A DNA stretch of 24,441 bases from Chara braunii (lineage: Eukaryota; Streptophyta; Charophyceae; Charales; Characeae): assembly GCA_003427395.1 (NCBI GenBank), contig BFEA01000299.1, forward strand, positions 748,354 to 772,794, written 5' to 3'. Position 1 is the stretch's first letter. Each line of letters opens with the position of its first letter. The notes below the pieces were generated by a model that did not search any database, was not told where the DNA came from, and was given only the letters and a program-made list of their open reading frames with translations. Made by a program: the position numbers and the translations under genes. Shown here in pieces: positions 8,242 through 15,262 of the stretch.

Positions 8242-8305
8242 ATTAGCATGGCCCCTGCGCTTTTTAGGATGACACGCATAAATCGAGAAGTGGCCCAGAA
8301 TTTTT
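8242..8305 (+). ncRNA. U6 spliceosomal RNA-like 3' half (pseudogene or chimera)
   Basis: From ATTAGCATGGCCCCTGCGC (8242-8260) the sequence equals plant U6 as I know it. Then TTTTT replaces the start of AAGGATG, and AGGATGACACGC, ATAAATCGAG and AAGTGGCCCAGAATTTTT follow U6 to its T-run end (8301-8305). Included are the AGC triad and the internal stem-loop region. The U6 5' stem-loop and the ACAGAGA box are missing, and a different hairpin takes their place. A T5 run inside (8261-8265) would stop Pol III early. No upstream sequence element or TATA box typical of plant U6 promoters was seen. Most likely it is a U6-derived pseudogene or part of a Pol III-type retroelement. Confidence 0.75.
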
Positions 8306-8650
8306 CGATTCCTGAAGGGAATCGAACTCAATCCTGTATATCAGTAGGAGAGGGGGGGAGGCGCTAGCAAGGCACAAGGCCATGTGTCGCGACCGTTGGC
8401 TTATGCCAACGGTAAGTAAAAAAAAAATAAAAAAATCTAAACTAACTACAGCGCCAGATGGTGTTACCAAAAGAGAAGGGATTTAGTATCCCAGAAGGAG
8501 AAACGAGCGCCCGTTGAAAACGGGCAGCCGTTTTTAGTAAAGGTAAGTTTTTTTTTTTCTCTTCTTTTTAATTTTTACTTTCTTTAGATTTTGTCCTAGA
8601 TTTCTTTTTAGATTTTTTTGCTTTCTTTCTTTTTAGATTTGTTGTCAGGG

Positions 8651-8677
8651 CACCCGTTCGTTTTGGACGAACGGGTG
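8651..8677 (+). repeat. 11-bp perfect hairpin
   Basis: CACCCGTTCGT pairs with ACGAACGGGTG around the loop TTTGG. It follows a T-rich run ending in TTTTTAG. Confidence 0.85.
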
Positions 8678-8697
8678 AGACTGGGCCAAACTGTTTC

Positions 8698-8793
8698 GTC
8701 GGAATTACACCGACTCATCAGAAGGTTTCTCCTCGACAGTCTGGCTCTGCGCCTGAACCTGGCACCGATAGTGTCCAGGTACGGGTGCGAGCG

Positions 8794-8834
<41 letters not shown>

Positions 8835-8881
8835 GGGGCAGGCACCGTGCCAGGCTGTTCTCGTTGGAGTTGCACCAACTC
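8698..8881 (+). repeat. Two related hairpin modules with a paired change
   Basis: The module at about 8690-8720 has stem GTCGG/CCGAC (8698-8714). The related module at about 8855-8888 has GTTGG/CCAAC (8863-8879). The flanks also align (CTGTTTCG / CTGTTCTCG; ACTCATC in both). The C-G pair of one is a T-A pair in the other. Confidence 0.6.
8797..8830 (+). repeat. (GA)n microsatellite
   Basis: About 17 uninterrupted GA units, preceded by GCGAGCGA. Confidence 0.95.
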
Positions 8882-9125
8882 ATCGGGAGTTGCAACCCCA
8901 ACAGCCCATCTGAGGATGGGCAGCCAATGAATCTGCCCCAGATCATGGGGAAGTGCCGGCGCCCACCTTTAGGGCATTGGCACGAAGTGCAGGTAAGGCT
9001 TCGTTTTTTTTCTTTTTTCTTTTTTTTGTTATTGATATTGTTTTTCCCCTTTCCCGTTCATGAGCTGATGTTGCTCAGCCAAACAGGGAAAACGAGGGGG
9101 GCTGAAACGAAAAAAAAAAAACTGT

Positions 9126-9152
<27 letters not shown>
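9126..9152 (+). repeat. Poly-A tract
   Basis: A run of 27 A, with a shorter A run just upstream (about 9111-9121). It could be a retroposon tail or a length-unstable homopolymer. Confidence 0.9.
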
Positions 9153-9157
<5 letters not shown>

Positions 9158-9248
9158 GCAAACAAGGCAACCGCCTCGTGGGACAAAAGTACAATTTTTT
9201 TTACTGTATGGGAGCAAGAAGAACTCCCACTTCGTTTCGGGAAGAACA

Positions 9249-9286
9249 GCTGTGGCCGCGAGATCTCAGATCTCGCGGCCCACAGC
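9249..9286 (+). repeat. 18-bp hairpin with one bulge
   Basis: GCTGTG plus GCCGCGAGATCT pairs with AGATCTCGCGGC and CACAGC around a single C. The only fault is a bulged C at 9280. It is the longest stem in the array. Confidence 0.9.
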
Positions 9287-9770
9287 GTGCGCATGTGGGA
9301 AAGGATTAAGGAAGAAGAAATGAAGGGGAGAGAGGGAGGACGAGGTAGTTGGGAGGGGGAGTACCTACCCCTCCTAAACTGACACTGCCCTCCTCGTTCT
9401 AGGGGAGGGCAGAGGGAAAGGTGGAGAGTTGTTGCATGCAACAGCTCGCACCTGGCTGAGATAGGAGCCATGTGCAGTAAAAAAATAGAAAGTTAGTTTT
9501 ATTTTATTTTCTTTTCTTTATTGTGAGTGAGGACACTTGTCCTCACGTGGTGCTACCTCTGGCAGGAGCTGCTAGAGGTAGCTGTCAGGCTCCCGTTTTT
9601 GCAGGGAGCCTAGAAATTGAAGGGCCACTAAGGAAAAGGCTCGATACAACCTTTTCCCCGATGTATCTGCCCTGGGAAAAGAGTCCAGATACATCAAATT
9701 GTAAGGGGTTGTATCATTTCAACCCCTTATCAGAAAAATAAAAGAAAAACTGTTTTGAAAATGGCAGGAA

Positions 9771-9804
9771 CCCAGCTATCTCGTGCGATTCCGAGATAGC
9801 TGGG
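9771..9804 (+). repeat. 13-bp perfect hairpin
   Basis: CCCAGCTATCTCG pairs with CGAGATAGCTGGG around TGCGATTC. It lies between A-rich tracts. Confidence 0.9.
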
Positions 9805-9971
9805 AAAAATAAAAATAAAAATAAAATGGGGCATTTAAAAAAATTGCCCCACACTAAGGCTGTGGCTGTGGTGCGGCCAAAGTCAACCCTGGATCTTGGC
9901 AGATCAAGGGCTCACAGTGAGCCTACAATTTTGCCTGGGGGCTGGAGTGACGTCCAACCCTCCTCAACCAC

Positions 9972-9978
9972 TATAAAA
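9972..9978 (+). promoter_or_regulatory. TATA-box-like site
   Basis: TATAAAA lies two bases before an 8-bp hairpin, GGCAGCTG/CAGCTGCC (9981-10000). The position would suit a Pol II start near 10005, leading into the 54-bp repeat array, but no downstream gene is evident. Confidence 0.35.
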
Positions 9979-10293
9979 CAGGCAGCTGTCCCCAGCTGCC
10001 ACACAGAAGTATTCGTGCTGGCAAGTGTGTGACGAGCACACTTGAGTGCTGCTGGGGAGCTGAGGTGCTGCCTGGAGACTTCAAGGAGGAAGCTGGAGAC
10101 CTGCAGAGGAGCGCAAGGAGGAGCTCAGCCATAGCCAAGGCAGGGAGCACTCTGCTCCCCTCCCCTCTGGTTGGTGCTGGTCCCACTGGACAGACCCAGG
10201 GACGCTGCGGGACTACGGCAGTACGGCTAAGTGGAATTTGGGCCTGGGGCCCAAATTTTACTAATTTTGGCCTGCCATTTTCTCACTACGGTG

Positions 10294-10735
10294 GGGAAGT
10301 GCTGCCAAAATTTTGCGGTGGTGGCCTTTAGATTTACGGCGGTGGTACGGAAGTGCTGCCGAATTTCTAAGGCGGCAGCACTAAGTTTTACGGCGGTGGT
10401 ACGAAAGTGCTGCCGATTTTCTGCGGCGACGGCACTAAGTTTTACGGCGGTGCTACGGAAGTGTTGCCGAATTTCTAAGGCGGCGGCACTAAGTTTTACG
10501 GTGGTGGTACGGAAGTGTTGTCGAATTTCTGCGGCAGTGGCACTAAGCGCTGTCGAATTTCTGCGGCGGCGGCACTAAGTTTTACAGCGGTGGGGCAGAA
10601 GCGCTGTCGAATTTCTGCAGCGGCGGCACTAAGTTTGACGGCGGTGGTGCGGAAGCGCTTTCGAATTTTTGCGACAGCGGCACTGAGTTTGACAGCAGTA
10701 GTGCGGAAGCGCTGCAAATTTTTTTACGACGGCAC
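10294..10735 (+). repeat. 54-bp tandem repeat array
   Basis: About nine units begin with GAAGTGCTGCC or variants, at about 10294, 10350, 10404, 10459, 10512, 10546 (shortened), 10599, 10652 and 10706. The period of 53-56 bases is near a multiple of three, so frames stay open on both strands: an 18-residue repeat of the kind KCCRISKAAALSFTAVVR on plus, and AVKLSAAAAEIRQRF on minus. Units can fold: GTGCTGCCG/CGGCAGCAC in the second (10353-10381), while the unit at 10461 keeps nine pairs using two G-T wobbles. Coding is not convincing, as frames are kept mainly by the period. Confidence 0.8.
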
Positions 10736-11309
10736 AAGATTTACGGCAGTGACAGCAGCATTGACGCAGGGAAGGTGCCGCTAGAGTGGTGTGCTTTGGG
10801 GTGGAGTGGGCTTGACGGCCCTGTAACGCATTGACGGCAGAAGCAATGTGACACTTGCTGAAAAGTAAGCGTGGGGGTGCTGTGGCAGGTGGTCGCAGCA
10901 AGAGAGTGGTGTCGATCACTTTGGTGACGACTGGGGACGAGCACCGTCACGTCAACAGGAGCGTAATTTTATACGGTCTTCTTGAGTACACCGTACTACT
11001 TCACTCAAGGTAAATGGCTAGTCAGTTGACTCGGACCCTTTCACGCCTGAGTGAACCCACACTTTGCTCGACCCTGTTCTTTGAATGTTCACTGAAAGGC
11101 AGAGAAAATGTGTGTTTGCTCCTGTGAATGTGAGTCTGACCCGAGTCTGGGTTTGCATTGAGTTTTGTTCTGTTGAACTTGTCGTCTGATTTGACTGTAG
11201 GTGTGGCTTACTGAAATGGAAGTGAGTTTGACCGTGAAAAGGCTAATGTTTGGTTATTCTCACTTCTTCACACTCGTATGTACGCGTTGAACCAAAGGGG
11301 AAAGAAGAC
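10736..11309. other. Non-coding stretch
   Basis: No gene recognised. It is GC-moderate, with TGACGGC-like words left over from the repeat array to about 10850. A TGGTGACGACTGGGGACGAG stretch near 10921 could be a retroelement leader but has no gag after it. Short inverted repeats such as AGTCA/TGACT occur near 11020. Confidence 0.4.
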
Positions 11310-11451
11310 GACGAAAAATAAAGCGATCACAAAGAAGAGAAGGCTGAACGGACATAGAAGTTTCCCAAGGTCACCGATTCTTTCCCGAATGACCTTCTCT
11401 GACTATGCCCGTCCGTGTGAATGACTTTCCTTTCTGCGATCATTTTTCGTC
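11310..11451 (+). repeat. 142-bp fold-back with three paired blocks
   Basis: GACGAAAAAT (11310-11319) pairs with ATTTTTCGTC (11442-11451). ACGGAC plus ATAG (11348-11357) pairs with CTAT (11403-11406) and GTCCGT (11411-11416). AAGGTCA (11367-11373) pairs with TGACCTT (11390-11396). The blocks nest in order and give a miRNA-precursor-sized hairpin with loose segments. Confidence 0.6.
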
Positions 11452-11738
11452 CAAGTTGTTCTTGACGTCAGGCGGCATGAGATCGATGGTTCACTGTGAT
11501 AGATTCCTTTCCTTTCTCTAGGAGGCATCTGAGGCGGGGGTTCATTACCTTAGGGGTCGACCCTGTCATCGACTCGGAGTGGACCGCTTTGCGGGGGGGT
11601 ACCATGCTATTGCGGTGGAGCCAGCCCGACTTCTGAGATCCGAGGTTCTCTCGGGCGAGGACGAGGGGTATCCCAGACCACCTTCTAGGGGAAGGACGAG
11701 TGTATATTTGCAGAAAAACCTTAAAGATTTCTTGGCGC

Positions 11739-11807
11739 CATGCGTCAGAAAGGACTGTTGTAGTATACCCTTTTTTTTTTGGCCATATTAGGAGCCACTG
11801 ACGCATG
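11739..11807 (+). repeat. 10-bp inverted repeat around a T-rich loop
   Basis: CATGCGTCAG (11739-11748) pairs with CTGACGCATG (11798-11807). The loop has a T10 run at 11771-11780. Outer bases GGCGCC and GGTGCC extend the similarity imperfectly. Between this and 11310 there is no convincing gene. Confidence 0.65.
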
Positions 11808-11982
11808 TGGAACTGGTGCCATAAGCAGCCCAGTTCATGTCATACTAGTTTAAGCAGAGTGCGGATAGGCACTCCTTGCGAGGACGACTGTGCCAGAAGA
11901 CGCACGATCAGGTGGGCAAAAGGGGGTGTCTGAACAATACTTGGTGGCAAAGATTTTAACTTATTCATCCTCGTCTTTTCAG

Positions 11983-12495
11983 AATGAACCAAGGACGACA
12001 GTCTGTGACCTCTTCCGCAATCGTGATGAAGCAGCGGAGCCCGTCGAGACTCGGAGACTTAATGGAGAAAGATTAGAGAGGATAGGACAGCTTGTCTATA
12101 ATCCGTATGAATTACACTCCGAGGAGGATGTCCCGCGATTCTGGGGGGGCAGTGCTCGGAATCCCCCTAGGCGACTTATTTTTAGCTCAAGAACCGGACT
12201 GGACATCCTACACTATGAGTTTGCGCCACCACTGCCCGAGTGTGACTTCGCTAATATGAACTTAGTGGTGATGCAGCCATATGAGATCAATCCGCGAATG
12301 AACGAGATCCCCGAGACAAGACTGGCGTTCGTTAGCTCCGAACTGTGGCTGAACGAATGACAAGGCCCTTTCTTCGGCATATATCATACAAAACGAGTGT
12401 GGGCAAACAGGTTCCATATTCTACGACTTGAACCTTTTTCAGAGTATGCTTGGCAAGATGAGGAGGACAAACTCGAGGAACGACTACGCGACTAA
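11983..12495 (+). pseudogene. Unrecognised reading frame, first part (one internal stop)
   Basis: I do not recognise this protein. A strong acceptor-like site (TCCTCGTCTTTTCAG, ending at 11982) precedes the frame EPRTTVCDLFRNRDEAAEPV. It continues through EEDVPRFWGGSARNPPRRL and DILHYEFAPPLPECDFANMN to TGA 12358-12360. The same frame goes on after the TGA with QGPFFGIYHTKRVWANRFHI, LRLEPFSEYAWQDEED to TAA 12493-12495. The mix is rich in Arg, Glu and aromatic residues and lacks low-complexity signs, so it reads like real protein. There is no ATG near the acceptor in this frame, so it would be an internal exon. It could be a decayed gene, a transposon protein, or a spliced gene whose introns I cannot fix. 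Confidence 0.4.
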
Positions 12496-12519
12496 TGCGG
12501 TTTTTGTTCTGATACGCAG

Positions 12520-13071
12520 ATGCCCGGAGCACGACGAGACTTGGCGATCCCGAGATATCCGCTGATTCGCGATGCGCACGAGGACGATCTCATCAGAGGA
12601 ATGGAGCAACTTTTGCGGGTTCGAGATGGTTCTCCTACAGAATGGATCGACTTCATTGGATTGCTCCGGAACAGCGAGGGATTTTTCCCTAATACTCGCG
12701 GGAATTTCCGGGCCAATACGGCTCGGACCCCAGATGAGTTATTTGGATATACTTTATATTTCCACCGTGCGAGTAACCTCCAATGTCTCTCTCGAGTCAT
12801 TGTGAGCATCAGGATTACCTCGTCCGGTAGACGCTTCGGCGTCGTTCGGATCCAGGACACCGAGACCCGACACCTATTTGGACTCATTCGGCCTCTGCGA
12901 GTCATAGTATGGAGATTAGCCATACGGATGATCTTTTTCTATGGCACTCGAATCATTAGAGTCATGCGAGGGGGGCGTAGGACTACCCTGACATTCGACG
13001 ACATTGAACTTGCGCGACTGGATTCATTGGAGACACAGGTGCACGGCGGACGACAGATCTACTTGGGATAG
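12520..13071 (+). CDS. Unrecognised protein or exon, 183 residues
   Basis: It starts at ATG 12520, right after an acceptor-like site (TTTTTGTTCTGATACGCAG), and ends at TAG 13069-13071. It lies in the same frame as 11983-12495. Text includes MPGARRDLAIPRYPLIRDAH, EWIDFIGLLRNSEGFFPN, TPDELFGYTLYFHRASNLQ and VSIRITSSGRRFGVVRIQDT. The second half has a hydrophobic and basic stretch (LIRPLRVIVWRLAIRMIFFY), which could be a membrane segment or a buried core, then TTLTFDDIELARLD. No family recognised. It may be the last exon of a gene with the upstream part, or the end of a decayed mobile-element protein. Confidence 0.45.
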   Translation: MPGARRDLAIPRYPLIRDAHEDDLIRGMEQLLRVRDGSPTEWIDFIGLLRNSEGFFPNTRGNFRANTARTPDELFGYTLYFHRASNLQCLSRVIVSIRITSSGRRFGVVRIQDTETRHLFGLIRPLRVIVWRLAIRMIFFYGTRIIRVMRGGRRTTLTFDDIELARLDSLETQVHGGRQIYLG

Positions 13072-14396
13072 ACCCCGCCTTCTGCTATCCTACTTGGGTC
13101 TCAGAAAACACCTCGCATAGACCTGTCATGTTGAGGAAATGGTATAAATTATGATTTCACGAGGTAATCTCAAAAACAAACAAAAACAAAAAAACTCTAT
13201 TTAGGTAGGGCTGCCAGATGGATAGTATCTGGATTACCCCAATGATCGCACTATCATGCTTATGCATTCAGGGGTAACCACATGCGTAACCACATGCGTA
13301 AGAACGCATGTCAGAAGCTAAAGGGAGACGATAACTAAGGTGGGGTCGAACCGAGAGTTCAAACCTCGACCAGGAATCAGATCACTTGTTGATTTGCATG
13401 GTAGCAGTGGCATTTACTTACAGAAGCTAGCAATGACAGACTTCTGTAGGAATAATACTGTGCTAAATTTAGAACTTGGAAAAAGTCAAACTTCAGCTTA
13501 AAAGGCTTGAAATCATGTCGAGTGGGAAAGATGATAGCATGATTCTTTTTCGTCATACCAAACCTATTAAAAAAGTTGTGCCATAATTGTTGAGTTGTTT
13601 GATATAGTAACTTCATGTGTATTTTTTCGGTGATTTCGTCTGAATAACTTATGTATATATATCTATCTATATTTGTATGAGGAAAATTTTGTGCAAGAGA
13701 CTAGGGTCATGTTGTCGGCGGTTTCCATACTTGAATGAAACCTCTCTAGTCGACCGACGTATGCTTCATCCTTAGGAGATCGGCGCCCTAAATGACGGAC
13801 AGCATCCGGGTTCAAAAGACGTTTAATTCTCGTATACCTATACTACATCGTGCGAGCAAACGCCCTCAGCCAACCCACCTCTGTAATTGCATTTTAAAAC
13901 TTTCGCACGTGGGTCGGTAACTCAGTAGGGATACGCCCCTAAGGGTGGTGACAACCCTTTAGGGAAGCAAGCTTATGCCCCGCGGGAACCTGTCCTGTCG
14001 TAGGGGACTGCGGGATGTACAGTTGGTGCACCCGGTTAGAGTGCTGAAGGGACGATGCGACCACGCACCGTCTCGGCGGCTCGCAAAAACTATTTCGCTT
14101 TTGTCCCTAAGTTGTCTCCGTGTTTTGTTATGAAGTGTAACTCCTGCGTGACGTGGCCGGGAGGGCCCTCGCTCGCGAGGGGGCCGATTTGCTCGACAGG
14201 TGGCGTCGTTGCCGACGATAACGACAAACTATAGTGGAACGACACTCGGATAAGAAAATATTAAGAAATAATAATCTAAGCTTATTTTTGTTTTGTTTGC
14301 AAATGAAGAACGAGGAAAAACTTTACAGGAATGGAAAGACAAGGAGTAGTGATTGAAATAAGGGTGTATGGTGTTATTGTTCTTGTGTTACTCAAG
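13072..14396. other. Non-coding stretch with hairpins and a possible Pol III remnant
   Basis: No gene recognised. Hairpins: CCAGAT/ATCTGG (13214-13232); TTACCCC/GGGGTAA (13234-13277) with ATGAT/ATCAT inside; GGTCGA/TCGACC around 13346-13371, enclosing a B-box-like GTTCAAACC; GGTTTC/GAAACC near 13720-13742; CCTAAGGGT with ACCCTTTAGG (13938-13963, one bulge); CCCTCGC/GCGAGGG (14166-14181). TAACTCAGTAGG near 13918 is one base off an A-box. The part at 13380-13690 is AT-rich with a short TATC-type repeat. A 14-base word, TCGGCGGCTCGCAA (14073-14086), recurs at 21618-21631. Confidence 0.5.
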
Positions 14397-14480
14397 ATGT
14401 CTGACAGAAATGACGACGAGAGGAGAAACGACATCAAGGAATTGGCCAAGGCGATTCAAGATTTGTCCAGAAACAGCCAA
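14397..14480 (+). pseudogene. Short N-terminal-like fragment (gag-like?), cut by the LINE
   Basis: ATG 14397 opens MSDRNDDERRNDIKELAKAI and continues QDLSRNSQS before reading into antisense LINE sequence. The charged, helix-prone text resembles the start of a retroelement Gag, but that is only a resemblance. The minus-strand LINE similarity ends at about 14470, so the fragment may be an insertion target or a rearrangement partner. Confidence 0.25.
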
Positions 14481-15262
14481 TCTACGTGGTCATATGCTTT
14501 TTCGAAGTCGATAAAAACCACAACGACATTTTTTTTGTCTTGTCTGGACAACTTGAGAAGTTCATTAACAAGCAGAATGTTATCTTGGATTTGACGCCCC
14601 TTGATAAACCCTGTCTGTGTCGGATGAATAAGATCCTCCTGGACTGGGATCAAGCGTTTTGCCAGTGTTTTCGCCAACATTTTATAAACGACAGTGAGCA
14701 AAGTGATCGGACGGTAATTTCGGATATCCATTCTGTCCCCTTTTTTGTGCAACAGGGTAAGAACACCTTGACCTACCAGTTCGCCCATGTGGCCCGACTC
14801 CCACACCTGATGGTAAAAGTTCATGAGGTCTGGGGCCATTTGGCTCCAGAATGTCTCTCAAAATTCTTTCGGGAGCCCGTCCAACCCCGGAGTTTTTTCC
14901 TCTTCCATTTGCATTAAGGCCGTCCAGATTTCTGCCTGTGATAGCGGGCGGTCGAGTTGGTCCCTCTGTGGTGGGGTCAAGGATTTAGTCATTGGTTTTA
15001 GGAATTCCGCGATCTCTGCCTCTCTGACCGTCCCCTCCTTTTGTGCACACCTTGAGGTAAACAGGTCTTTGAAGAAGTTCCTCGTAATTTTCATGCATTG
15101 AGCGGTGGAGGTAACCACCTCCCTGTCAGGTGACTGTGGGTCATATAGAGCTTCTATAATAGTCCGTCGGGAGCGCGCTCGGGCCATACTGAAGAACTTT
15201 TGATCCATTGACCTTTTGTCTGGTGACGGGTCAGCCGCCTCCTGATACGTGTGCCTTCCCAA
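14456..15262 (-). pseudogene. LINE reverse transcriptase, N-terminal part
   Basis: The frame continues from the endonuclease after a shift: DKRSMDQKFFSMARARSRRT, then EEEKTPGLDGLPKEF. An in-frame TGA ends this part at 14858. Past it come MAPDLMNFYHQVWESGHMGE, LTLLHKKGDRMDIRNYRPIT and LLTVVYKMLAKTLAKRL, the RT fingers. QTGFIKGRQIQDNILLVNEL follows, then motif A, VVVFIDFEKAYDHVDW, with the first catalytic Asp. The sequence departs from LINE protein about five residues later (FLDKS then stop). Motifs B and C are absent, so it cannot be active. The motif order is diagnostic of LINE RT. Confidence 0.88.

Larger units (their letters stand above)
8304..10312 (+). repeat. Dense array of short perfect hairpins
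   Basis: At least 25 non-identical inverted repeats follow one another. Spans and stem lengths: 8304-8326 (9), 8392-8413 (9), 8509-8525 (7), 8651-8677 (11), 8757-8780 (6), 8867-8881 (6), 8904-8921 (7), 9209-9229 (6), 9249-9286 (18, one bulge), 9352-9374 (7), 9385-9412 (9), 9430-9443 (14-base palindrome), 9527-9546 (9), 9552-9582 (9), 9587-9611 (8), 9632-9657 (8), 9660-9695 (10), 9702-9729 (10), 9771-9804 (13), 9827-9851 (7), 9909-9923 (7), 9981-10000 (8), 10022-10044 (8), 10143-10159 (7), 10235-10257 (10), 10263-10312 (8). Poly-A and poly-T tracts separate groups. No protein frame is convincing. The spacing and perfection far exceed chance, but the role is unknown: folded RNA, transposon part or DNA-level palindrome formation. 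Confidence 0.75.

Noticed and set aside
8618-9127. 169-codon open frame on plus
   Set aside because: It runs through a (GA)n tract, poly-T/A runs and hairpins, giving ER repeats and Phe runs; no protein-like content.
10294-10735. CRISPR array
   Set aside because: Regular 54-bp units without unique spacers, in eukaryotic repeat DNA; it is a minisatellite.
10231-10784. Repeat protein with an 18-residue period
   Set aside because: The frame is kept by the 54-bp period and is open on both strands; no start context or domain.
13340-13375. tRNA gene suggested by a B-box-like GTTCAAACC
   Set aside because: No A box at proper distance and no cloverleaf; only a hairpin.
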